Origin: Oligoflexia bacterium
GTDB lineage: Bacteria > Bdellovibrionota > UBA1018 > CAIMNF01
Length of the DNA stretch: 7,420 nt
NCBI GenBank assembly: GCA_903858975.1
Contig: CAIOKW010000132.1
Coordinates: forward strand, 1-7,420
Reading direction: 5' to 3'
In this document: piece after piece, positions 1-6,767 of the stretch
Layout of the letters: each line of letters opens with the position of its first letter
Numbering within the stretch: position 1 is the stretch's first letter
Position numbers and translations under genes: made by a program
Notes under the pieces: model-generated
Databases searched by the model: none
Seen by the model: only the letters and a program-made list of their open reading frames with translations
Told to the model about the DNA's origin: nothing

Positions 1-661
1 AAACACCCGTAGTTCCTCCGGTGTACTGAAGGAAGGCAAGGTCATCATTTTTGATGACCGGTTTACTGAGGGATGTGGTCGATCCTAAGCTCAGTGCTTT
101 TTGAAAACTATAAGTGTTCTGAATAGAATATTCTGGAACCATTTTTTTCACGTATTTCAAAACGGCATTCACGATCTGGCGCTTTGGAAAGGAGAGCATG
201 TCGCCGACTTCCGTCACGACCACGTGTTTGACATCTGTGTTTCGAATCGCTTTTTCAAGCACATTTGCAAAATTGGCAACAATGATAATCGCTTTTGATC
301 CAGAGTCCTTCAGTTGATGCTCTAGCTCACGAGGGGTGTAAAGCGGATTGCAATTCACCGCCACGAGGCCTGCTCGTAAAATCCCGAAGAGTGCTACAGG
401 ATATTGAAGAAGATTTGGCATCATGATCGCGACGCGATCGCCACGGGAAAGTTTCAAGTCATTTTGAAGAAAGCATGCAAATTGATAACTCAATCGATCA
501 ATCTCGGCATAACTTAAAGTTTTGCCCATATTATGAAACGCAGGCTTCATCGCAAACTTTTGAAAAGTGGTTTCAAGGAGGTCAACAAGCGACTTGTATT
601 GGTTCGGGTCAATGACATTCGCAACACCGGGTTGGTAACTTTTGTGCCAGATTTTTTCCAT
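1..661 (-). CDS. fadD: Long-chain fatty acid-CoA ligase (acyl-CoA synthetase), N-terminal part, cut by window edge
   Basis: This enzyme activates long-chain fatty acids to acyl-CoA with ATP, through an acyl-adenylate, at the inner face of the cytoplasmic membrane. It feeds beta-oxidation or phospholipid synthesis. The visible 220 residues read in one open minus-strand frame and follow E. coli FadD, as I remember it, from the first residues (MEKIWHKSY against MKKVWLNRY). Matching blocks include MMPNLLQYPVALFGILRAG (about 80-98), NPLYTPRELEHQLKDSG (about 105-121) and DLAFLQYTGGTTGV (207-220). The YTGGTTG segment (213-219) is the ATP-binding P-loop of the adenylate-forming superfamily. About 340 C-terminal residues, including the rest of the AMP-binding domain, lie beyond base 1. 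I chose ATG 661 because it aligns with the family start. An in-frame ATG at 691 would add ten residues with no homology to FadD. Neither start has a clear ribosome binding site. The family call is secure; chain-length preference cannot be read. Confidence 0.93.
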   Translation of the reverse strand, partial: MEKIWHKSYQPGVANVIDPNQYKSLVDLLETTFQKFAMKPAFHNMGKTLSYAEIDRLSYQFACFLQNDLKLSRGDRVAIMMPNLLQYPVALFGILRAGLVAVNCNPLYTPRELEHQLKDSGSKAIIIVANFANVLEKAIRNTDVKHVVVTEVGDMLSFPKRQIVNAVLKYVKKMVPEYSIQNTYSFQKALSLGSTTSLSKPVIKNDDLAFLQYTGGTTGV

Positions 662-693
662 ATACAAATAGTTTATGAGAGAATGACTCATAG

Positions 694-2172
694 ATGCAAC
701 TGAGACTCGCGTCCGTCATTTTATTTACTCTCTTTTTATTCTCTTCTGGAGCCCATGCGGGCTCGAGCATTCAAGTTCGTCTTAGCAGCGCCCCTAAAAC
801 TCTGGACTGGAGCATTGCAACAACGGGAAGCGAAGGAGCTATCCTTCAGAATATTACCGCAGGACTCTTTAAGCGCGTGGGCAACGGGGAGCCTAAACCG
901 GACCTCGCCGAATCCTATGCCTGGAGCCCGGATCGTAAGACCCTGGAAATTCGCCTGAAGTCGGATCAAACCTGGAGTGACGGCACACCCCTGATTGCTC
1001 AACACTTTCTCGATAGTTTTGAACGACTTTTGAACCCAAACCTGAGCTCTGAAAACGCCTCACTCCTTTTTGATTTGAAAGGGGCTCGTGAGTATTTTCT
1101 GGGGAAAGTGAAAACCTTTCGAGAAGTGGGAGTGGAAGCCAAAGATCGCACGACGCTCATTTTGCGTTTGAAGGAGCCCCGAGCCCAGTTCCTGAGCGTA
1201 TTAACGCATTGGGCCTGTTCTCCCTACCGCAAGGATAAACCGCATGCCACGATCGGCCCCTACCTCCTCAAACAGCAAACGAAGACCAAGATCACCCTCC
1301 ATGCTAGAACGCCTGAACTTTCGATCCAAGACGCTGATTTTCAGGTGATTTCAGAGGGGAAAACCGCCCTGGAGCTCTTTCGAAAAAAGAAGCTCGACTA
1401 CCTTTTGCAGCTGGAGGACTCACTTTTGGGCTCCCCTGAACTGAGCGGTCTTCCGGAGCCGGGCCTGAGTGAAGCGGTTCGAGTCGTTGCACTCCTTCAC
1501 ATTAATCCTTCTCGAGTGGAGACGAAAACACCGGAAAAGCGTCGCGCCATCATGAGAGCAATCCCAGTGGCGGAATTAGTTGAACTTCAGCCAAAGACAC
1601 GCATGACGGCAAATCGGATCATCCCGATCGGAATCGCAGGTAACACTGAAGCACGAACTGCAGAGTCCTTTAAGCCAGAGGGTGAAACCGGGTCGCCCCC
1701 TTCCGCAACCCTGACCCTTGCCTACCCTAATGATGCCTTTTCCAAAACACTGGCAGAGCAGATTCAGGCCCATGCGAAAAAGTTAAAACTGGTTATTGAA
1801 CCCCTTCCTCCCGGTGAGCTCTCCACTGCCTCGAAGCGTTACGACTTAGTTCTGACGCTCTTTGGTCTTGATTATCTCGATCCCGACCAACTGCTCAGCT
1901 CTTTTTTGTATCAAGGTACACATGATTTATTTAACCTAAGCAGCTCGGAACTCTTGAAGATCGTGCAAGAGGCACGTACAGCCGAGAGTGTCAAAACCCG
2001 CGATCAGCTCTACGCAAAGGCAGCTCAGTACTTGGAGAGTCGCCTGGCTACCGTCATGCCCTTATTTTACCGAAAAAGGGCGTTCCTGATTCGAGATGCT
2101 TTTACTTTTAGTTCCGGAGCATCCGGTACCGCTCAGCTCAGCCTGATTCATCTAAAAAATCGATCAAATTAG
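694..2172 (+). CDS. Exported peptide-binding protein of the OppA/MppA type (SBP family 5), orphan
   Basis: This is a 492-residue periplasmic solute-binding protein that would capture peptides, or a related ligand, for an ABC importer. Residues 1-22 form a signal peptide: one Arg near the start, a hydrophobic stretch (about 5-16) and an AHA cleavage site at 20-22. There is no lipobox cysteine, so the mature protein should be soluble. Family-5 features include LQNITAGLFKR (51-61), PDLAESYAWSPD (69-80), WSDGTPLIAQHFLDSFERLLNP (94-115), an IGPYLLKQ block (187-194), YDLVLTLFGLDYLDPDQLLSSF (383-404) and a C-terminal VMPLFYRKR stretch (454-462). It is somewhat shorter than typical OppA (about 540), with the central region reduced. 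A stop codon (TAG, 691-693) directly precedes ATG 694, so no longer ATG start exists; a weak GAGAGA lies 11 bases upstream. No permease or ATPase gene is in view, so the partner transporter and exact ligand are unknown. Binding of nickel, haem or murein peptides is possible in this superfamily. Confidence 0.85.
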   Translation: MQLRLASVILFTLFLFSSGAHAGSSIQVRLSSAPKTLDWSIATTGSEGAILQNITAGLFKRVGNGEPKPDLAESYAWSPDRKTLEIRLKSDQTWSDGTPLIAQHFLDSFERLLNPNLSSENASLLFDLKGAREYFLGKVKTFREVGVEAKDRTTLILRLKEPRAQFLSVLTHWACSPYRKDKPHATIGPYLLKQQTKTKITLHARTPELSIQDADFQVISEGKTALELFRKKKLDYLLQLEDSLLGSPELSGLPEPGLSEAVRVVALLHINPSRVETKTPEKRRAIMRAIPVAELVELQPKTRMTANRIIPIGIAGNTEARTAESFKPEGETGSPPSATLTLAYPNDAFSKTLAEQIQAHAKKLKLVIEPLPPGELSTASKRYDLVLTLFGLDYLDPDQLLSSFLYQGTHDLFNLSSSELLKIVQEARTAESVKTRDQLYAKAAQYLESRLATVMPLFYRKRAFLIRDAFTFSSGASGTAQLSLIHLKNRSN

Positions 2173-2173
2173 G

Positions 2174-2203
2174 GTGACAGGCTCGTTTCTTTTGGTCTAA
2201 AAT
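2174..2203 (+). promoter_or_regulatory. Candidate sigma-70-type promoter for acnA
   Basis: GTGACA (2174-2179) and TAAAAT (2198-2203) are each one base from the -35 and -10 consensus and are 18 bases apart. They lie in the only gap upstream of acnA. Transcription would start near 2210, almost on the ATG at 2213, leaving little or no leader. The assignment rests on pattern matching only. Confidence 0.45.
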
Positions 2204-2212
2204 CAAGAGCAT

Positions 2213-4915
2213 ATGAATCAGCAACATCCTAACAGTTTCGGCACCTTGTCGACGCTCTCCGTTGACGGTAAATCTTATCAATTTTATTCTTTGAAAGAGT
2301 TTTCAAAGAAATCTGGGAAGGACATCTCTCACTATCCTTACTCAATGAAGGTTTTAGTCGAAAACCTACTTCGCCTCGAAGACAACCTTGCCGTGAAGAA
2401 GAGTGACATCGAGACCCTCTCCGCTTGGAACCCGAAAGCTGAACCAGACCAAGAAATTCAATTCACACCTGCTCGTACTGTGCTTCAGGATTTGACCGGT
2501 GTTGCTGCGGTTTGCGATTTAGCGGCCATGCGATCTGCGATGAAACGCCTCGGGGGTAACCCTGACCTCATCAATCCACTCACGCCTGCTGATCTTGTGA
2601 TTGATCATTCGGTCCAAGTCGATTTTTTCGGCCAAAAAGATTCGTTCAATAAAAACCGCGAGATTGAATATGACCGCAACATGGAACGCTATGAGTTTCT
2701 AAAGTGGGGGCAAAATGAGCTCCGTAACTTCCGCGTGGTTCCACCTGAAACCGGCATCATTCACCAAGTGAATTTGGAATATCTTGCGACGGTGGCGATG
2801 ACTGCAAAGCAAAAAGACGGCAGCATGGTCGTTTATCCAGATTCTTGCGTGGGTACTGACTCTCACACGACGATGATCAATGGCCTGGGTGTAGTCGGCT
2901 GGGGCGTTGGCGGAATTGAAGCCGAAGCCGCAATGCTTGGCCAACCGATCTCGATGCTCATTCCTCAAGTGGTTGGAATGAAACTCACCGGGAAATTGAA
3001 AGAAGGCATTACGGCTACCGACCTCGTGCTTACGATTACTCAAATCCTTCGCAAAAAAGGCGTTGTGGGTAAATTCGTAGAGTTCTTCGGTCAAGGCGTC
3101 GCGAACCTTTCTCTTGCAGATCGTGCAACGATTGCAAACATGGCTCCAGAGTACGGCGCTACGATCGGCGTGTTCCCGATTGATGAAAAAACGATTGATT
3201 ACTTAAAGCTCACCGGACGTGGAAATCTTGCTCCACTCGTCACTCAATATTACAAAGAACAAGGCATGTGGTTTGATCCGAGCGCTACTCCCACTTTTTC
3301 AGATGTAGTGGAACTCGATATTTCAAGCATCGAGCCATCCCTTGCAGGACCTTCTCGTCCTCAGGATCGCGTGACTTTGAAAGATGTAAAAACAGAGTTC
3401 GCAAAAAGCCTACCGACCCTTCTTGCTCAAATGAAGGATCCAGAAGCAAAATTAGAATCGAGCGTAAAAGTTCAATTCAATGGCGTGGACACCACAATTG
3501 ATCATGGTGCCGTTACCATTGCTGCGATTACTTCTTGCACCAATACTTCAAACCCAAGCGGTCTGATCACTGCAGGGATTTTGGCGAAAAATGCTGTTGA
3601 AAAAGGGCTTCAAGTAAAACCATGGGTGAAAACCTCGATGGGTCCCGGATCGAAAGTGGTCAGTGATTATCTTCAAGAGGCGGGCCTTTTAGCTTCGATG
3701 GAAGCGCTCCACTTCAACGTGGTTGGCTACGGCTGTACTACTTGTATCGGGAATGCGGGTCCACTCATTGATGTCGTTTCAAAAGCGGTGACAGACGGCA
3801 AACTAGTGGTGTCTTCAGTACTTTCTGGAAATCGTAACTTTGAAGGTCGTATCAATGCTCAAGTGCGCGCGAACTACCTTGCGTCCCCTGCCCTTGTCAT
3901 CGCTTATGCGATCGCTGGGAATGTAAACATTAATATCACTGAGGAACCCCTCGGAACCGGTAAAGACGGAAAGCCGGTTTACTTAAAAGATGTATGGCCT
4001 ACCAATGAACAAGTAGACCAAATGGTGAGCAAGCACGTGACCGCAAGCCAATTTCAACGCAGTTATGCGGACGTATTCAAAGGCGACGAGTACTGGGCGA
4101 AAGTAAAAGCTCCGAGCGGCGAGCTTTTTGCGTTCAGCGACAAGTCTACCTACATTAAGGAACCTGCGTTCCTCTCTGAACTCACCCCTACGCCTAAACC
4201 TTTAAGTGACATTAAAGGGGCTCGAATTCTTGGGCTCTTTGGAGACTCCATCACTACGGATCACATTTCTCCAGCGGGCTCGATCTCAAAGAACTCTCCT
4301 GCAGCAAAACATTTGATCAGTCTTGGTGTTGAGACGAAAGACTTCAACTCTTATGGCGCTCGCCGCGGTAACCATGAAATCATGGTTCGCGGTACCTTTG
4401 CTAACGTTCGAATCAAAAACAAGATCATGAATGGTGTAGAGGGTGGATTAACGAAGAAGTTCCCTGAAGGAACTGAAATGGCGATCTTCGATGCCTCTGA
4501 AGCTTATAAAAAAGAAGGCACATCCCTCATTGTGATCGCCGGTAAAGAGTACGGAACCGGCTCATCCCGTGACTGGGCAGCGAAGGGCACCATGATGCTT
4601 GGAGTGAAAGCCGTCATCGCAGAGAGCTTTGAGCGAATTCACCGTTCTAACTTAGTAGGAATGGGTGTAATGCCTCTTCAATTCCTTCCGGGAGAGAGCG
4701 CAGATGCACATGGATTAAAGGGTGATGAAACCATCGATATCGAAGGGATCACCACTGTTCAACCCGGCCAGAAGTTAAAAGCCAAAGTGACCTTTGCAAA
4801 TGGGTCTACGAAGGAAATAACGCTTCAAGGTCGTATCGATACTGCTAATGAACTTGAGTACTACAAAAACGGCGGTATCTTGCACTATGTGATCCGCAGC
4901 CTCTTGAAGGCATAA
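2213..4915 (+). CDS. acnA: Aconitate hydratase, AcnA/IRP1 type
   Basis: This cytoplasmic iron-sulfur enzyme interconverts citrate and isocitrate through cis-aconitate in the TCA and glyoxylate cycles. At 900 residues it is full length for the AcnA class (E. coli AcnA is about 890) and matches it end to end. The three [4Fe-4S] ligands are present: Cys442 in SCTNTSNPS, and Cys508 and Cys511 in GYGCTTCIGN. Other hallmarks are DLVIDHSVQVD near residue 130, GTDSHTTMINGLGVVGWGVGG near 220, the swivel-domain start GDSITTDHISPAGSI (677-691), and KEYGTGSSRDWAAKG with catalytic-site Ser784-Ser785-Arg786. The C-terminus (NGGILHYVIRSLLK) is also typical. ATG 2213 leaves a normal N-terminus; the only ribosome-binding signal is AAGAG three bases before it, which is unusually close. 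It heads a tight cluster with the next two genes. AcnA-type enzymes can bind mRNA when the cluster is lost; that is family knowledge, not visible here. Confidence 0.98.
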   Translation: MNQQHPNSFGTLSTLSVDGKSYQFYSLKEFSKKSGKDISHYPYSMKVLVENLLRLEDNLAVKKSDIETLSAWNPKAEPDQEIQFTPARTVLQDLTGVAAVCDLAAMRSAMKRLGGNPDLINPLTPADLVIDHSVQVDFFGQKDSFNKNREIEYDRNMERYEFLKWGQNELRNFRVVPPETGIIHQVNLEYLATVAMTAKQKDGSMVVYPDSCVGTDSHTTMINGLGVVGWGVGGIEAEAAMLGQPISMLIPQVVGMKLTGKLKEGITATDLVLTITQILRKKGVVGKFVEFFGQGVANLSLADRATIANMAPEYGATIGVFPIDEKTIDYLKLTGRGNLAPLVTQYYKEQGMWFDPSATPTFSDVVELDISSIEPSLAGPSRPQDRVTLKDVKTEFAKSLPTLLAQMKDPEAKLESSVKVQFNGVDTTIDHGAVTIAAITSCTNTSNPSGLITAGILAKNAVEKGLQVKPWVKTSMGPGSKVVSDYLQEAGLLASMEALHFNVVGYGCTTCIGNAGPLIDVVSKAVTDGKLVVSSVLSGNRNFEGRINAQVRANYLASPALVIAYAIAGNVNINITEEPLGTGKDGKPVYLKDVWPTNEQVDQMVSKHVTASQFQRSYADVFKGDEYWAKVKAPSGELFAFSDKSTYIKEPAFLSELTPTPKPLSDIKGARILGLFGDSITTDHISPAGSISKNSPAAKHLISLGVETKDFNSYGARRGNHEIMVRGTFANVRIKNKIMNGVEGGLTKKFPEGTEMAIFDASEAYKKEGTSLIVIAGKEYGTGSSRDWAAKGTMMLGVKAVIAESFERIHRSNLVGMGVMPLQFLPGESADAHGLKGDETIDIEGITTVQPGQKLKAKVTFANGSTKEITLQGRIDTANELEYYKNGGILHYVIRSLLKA

Positions 4916-4920
4916 GGAAG
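4914..4920 (+). promoter_or_regulatory. Strong ribosome binding site overlapping the acnA stop codon
   Basis: AAGGAAG begins within the TAA stop of acnA (4913-4915) and sits four bases before ATG 4925. It is the clearest Shine-Dalgarno-like sequence in the window. The overlap implies that translation of the 86-residue gene is coupled to acnA, and it supports the start chosen for that gene. Confidence 0.7.
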
Positions 4921-4924
4921 TCCC

Positions 4925-5185
4925 ATGACTCGTGATGAAAAGCTCGAATTGATCCAAAGACTTCTTGGCTTAAAACATAAGCTTAAAGTCTTAGACAGCA
5001 TGAAAACTCCTGATACCCATGAGGAGCTTTCCACGAGTTTGCTTTCTCGTTGGGAACTCGAGGATGAACTGAGAGCGATTGAAGTGCTCTTAGACGAAGA
5101 GCGCTCGATTAACGTGAAAGCGAAACTGGCTCAAGTTGAGGCTCAGTTCCTTTCCGGTAAGCCGATGCCTAAGAAAAAGAAATAA
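4925..5185 (+). CDS. Small protein of unknown function, helical, with a lysine-rich tail
   Basis: I do not recognise this 86-residue protein. It has no signal peptide, membrane segment or cysteine. The sequence is rich in Leu, Glu, Lys and Asp and looks almost wholly helical. A first helix spans about 3-25 (DEKLELIQRLLGLKHKLKVL). A short polar break with PDTHEE follows (about 29-34), then a longer acidic helix (about 36-76) containing SRWELEDELRAIEVLLDEE. The end is basic (KPMPKKKK), so charge is strongly polarised along the chain. It starts ten bases after the acnA stop codon behind a strong ribosome binding site, and ends three bases before a possible TTG start of the LOG gene, so it is almost certainly co-transcribed and translated. 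A cytoplasmic helical hairpin acting as an adaptor or nucleic-acid-binding protein would fit, but that is speculation. Confidence 0.82.
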   Translation: MTRDEKLELIQRLLGLKHKLKVLDSMKTPDTHEELSTSLLSRWELEDELRAIEVLLDEERSINVKAKLAQVEAQFLSGKPMPKKKK

Positions 5186-5194
5186 CTCTTGGCC

Positions 5195-5872
5195 ATGAAG
5201 TACGAGTTCAGTGATGACCGTTCCTTATCTGAAATTACCTATCAGGCACCTTTCCGTGCTCGGGTGCTTGCAGACGTTTTCATGTTCCTTAAGATTTCAT
5301 TTCAGTTTTGGCGTGGCTTTCATTTCTTAAGAAACACCAAGCGCGCCATCACGATTTTTGGGTCTGCAAGAACACCCGACGGTCATCCTTTTTGCGAGTT
5401 AGCGCGAACGATATCAAGAAAGATCGGCGAAAAAGGAATCGCGGTGATCACCGGTGGCGGGGGCGCCATCATGCAAGCTTCCAATCAAGGGGCATTTGAA
5501 GCGGGAGCGCCATCGATCGGCATTAACATCAAGATTGCTCGTGAGCAGAATTTGAATCCCTACCTCACTCGAAGCCTCACCTGTCGCTATTTTTTCGTGA
5601 GAAAAGTTCTTCTCTGTCGCTACAGTGAGGCGTTCGTGATTTTGCCAGGTGGCTTTGGAACACTCGATGAGTTTTTTGAGATCATCACCCTCATGCAGAC
5701 GAAAAAAATGAGAGAGCGTCCAGTAGTACTGGTTGGAAAAGAGTTTTGGAATGGTCTACTCGACTGGTGCCGCAAGACACTGGTTCCCGAGGGAATGATT
5801 AATGAGGCCGAATTTAAGCGACTTCATGTGGTCGATACGCCGGATGAGGCGATCTCCTTCTTAAACCTATAA
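5195..5872 (+). CDS. LOG / TIGR00730-family Rossmann-fold protein (nucleotide 5'-monophosphate N-glycosidase-like)
   Basis: Members of this family, often mislabelled lysine decarboxylases, hydrolyse the N-glycosidic bond of nucleoside monophosphates, or of cytokinin nucleotides in the LOG enzymes. Counting from ATG 5195 (225 residues), the Rossmann core opens with AITIFGSART (51-60). It continues with the glycine loop GGGGAIM (87-93), RYFFVRK with Arg136-Lys137, and the signature PGGFGTLDE (151-159), whose Glu is the usual catalytic acid. About 50 residues with a hydrophobic aromatic stretch precede the core, as in the longer COG1611-type members. The glycine loop is odd: the common form is GGGPGIME, whereas here Pro-Gly is Gly-Ala and the following Glu is Gln. 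A TTG at 5189 would add two residues and lies three bases after the previous stop; neither start has a good ribosome binding site. It is the last gene of the acnA cluster. The substrate is unknown; a plain nucleotide-salvage role is the safest guess. Confidence 0.87.
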   Translation: MKYEFSDDRSLSEITYQAPFRARVLADVFMFLKISFQFWRGFHFLRNTKRAITIFGSARTPDGHPFCELARTISRKIGEKGIAVITGGGGAIMQASNQGAFEAGAPSIGINIKIAREQNLNPYLTRSLTCRYFFVRKVLLCRYSEAFVILPGGFGTLDEFFEIITLMQTKKMRERPVVLVGKEFWNGLLDWCRKTLVPEGMINEAEFKRLHVVDTPDEAISFLNL

Positions 5873-5888
5873 AATCTTAGCTCAACGA

Positions 5889-6692
5889 TCAGCCGCGACC
5901 GAGCGTTAATGCAATCACGATCGCTGCAAGTACACGATAAACCGCAAACACGGTATAATTCGTTTTGCTCACCCACTTAATGAGGAGATGAATGCTGAGT
6001 GCACCGAATACCAGGGCAGTCAAACATGCAGTGACCAGTGGAGCGATACCATCCACTGATGCGACGAGCTCATGCCAATGACGACTCTCGTACACAATTG
6101 CTCCGAGCGTGATGGGGAGTGAAAGCAAAAAGGAGATTCGCGCAGAATCGGCGCGGGAGAACCCGAGCATTCGAGACGCAGTGATCGTACTTCCTGAGCG
6201 AGAAACGCCTGGAACGAGTGCCAGGCACTGCATGCAACCAATTAAGAGCATGTCTTTTAAACTTGAATCCCGAATGGTGCGGGTCTTCACACTTTGACGA
6301 TCTACCCACCAAAGCAATAAACCAAACACAGGCATCGTCACCCAAAGAACTACAAGTGAACGGGTATGGTCTTGAATCCAATGATTCAAAAGCGCTCCAG
6401 CAATCACCGCGGGAATGGTTCCCACGATGAGGTGCATCCAGGAGAGGTGTGCAATTTTGCCTTCGTTATTCGTAGTCGGCATCGGGTTCTTCAGGATCGT
6501 CAACCACTCGCTAAAAAAGTAAACCGCAGTCGCCAAAAGAGTGCCGAGGTGAAGAATGACATCAAAGGCAAGGCCTGGATCTTTTTGTCCAAGAACGTGT
6601 GGCAATAAAACCAAATGCGCCGAACTACTGACGGGTAAATATTCTGTCACACCTTGCACTAGGCCATACAAAAACGCTTCAAATTGTCCCAT
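5889..6692 (-). CDS. uppP: Undecaprenyl-diphosphate phosphatase (BacA/UppP)
   Basis: This inner-membrane enzyme dephosphorylates undecaprenyl diphosphate to the monophosphate, recycling the lipid carrier for peptidoglycan and other surface polymers; overexpression classically gives bacitracin tolerance. The 267-residue length is normal for the family. The first signature is QGVTEYLPVSSSAHL (13-27), carrying the (E/Q)xxxE motif (Gln13, Glu17), the SSS run and His26. The second is PGVSRSGST (161-169) with catalytic Arg165. FDVILHLGTLLA (43-54) is also typical. Several hydrophobic membrane segments are visible, roughly 43-60, 86-104, 113-130, 184-203, 217-238 and 248-265. ATG 6692 gives the expected N-terminus. 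A weak AAGAG lies 12 bases upstream of it, inside the loop of an inverted repeat described separately. The gene faces the LOG gene tail to tail across 16 bases, with no visible terminator between them, and is divergent from the FKBP gene. No cell-wall gene is adjacent. Confidence 0.96.
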   Translation of the reverse strand: MGQFEAFLYGLVQGVTEYLPVSSSAHLVLLPHVLGQKDPGLAFDVILHLGTLLATAVYFFSEWLTILKNPMPTTNNEGKIAHLSWMHLIVGTIPAVIAGALLNHWIQDHTRSLVVLWVTMPVFGLLLWWVDRQSVKTRTIRDSSLKDMLLIGCMQCLALVPGVSRSGSTITASRMLGFSRADSARISFLLSLPITLGAIVYESRHWHELVASVDGIAPLVTACLTALVFGALSIHLLIKWVSKTNYTVFAVYRVLAAIVIALTLGRG

Positions 6693-6725
6693 GATTTCAG
6701 ACTACTCTTGTAAAGAACTGAAATC
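6693..6725. repeat. Perfect 8-bp inverted repeat at the uppP start, in the divergent promoter region
   Basis: GATTTCAG (6693-6700) and CTGAAATC (6718-6725) are perfect inverted copies separated by 17 bases. The left arm touches the uppP start codon. The interval contains the -35-like TTGTAA of the FKBP promoter and, read on the minus strand, the only AAGAG ribosome-binding candidate for uppP. It could be an operator with half-sites about 25 bases apart, or a stem-loop in the uppP leader. Which of these, if either, cannot be decided from sequence. Confidence 0.5.
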
Positions 6726-6737
6726 TAGAAGTAAAAT
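6708..6737 (+). promoter_or_regulatory. Candidate sigma-70-type promoter for the FKBP gene
   Basis: TTGTAA (6708-6713) and TAAAAT (6732-6737) are separated by 18 bases, the same spacing and -10 hexamer as the acnA candidate. Transcription would begin near 6744, leaving a leader of about 24 bases. That leader contains the AAAGGG ribosome binding site (6752-6757), ten bases before ATG 6768. The site is the left half of the short palindrome AAGGGTCCCTT (6753-6763). Confidence 0.5.
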
Positions 6738-6767
6738 AAGTACAAACACAGAAAGGGTCCCTTAAAC

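Noticed and set aside
101..298. 65-residue plus-strand frame opposite fadD
   Set aside because: It begins at TTG, lies wholly antisense to a frame that closely matches FadD, has a biased composition (many Phe and His) and no ribosome binding site.
640..670. Promoter for the binding-protein gene using TATACA at 661-666
   Set aside because: No acceptable -35 hexamer lies 16-18 bases upstream, so I did not list it as a feature.
2699..3094. 131-residue minus-strand frame inside acnA
   Set aside because: acnA is aligned to its family throughout this stretch. The antisense frame has a His- and Phe-rich composition typical of a shadow of a biased coding frame.
5873..5888. Possible bidirectional terminator between the LOG gene and uppP
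   Set aside because: The 16 bases and their flanks show no stem with a T-run on either strand, so termination here is either factor-dependent or inside a neighbouring gene.
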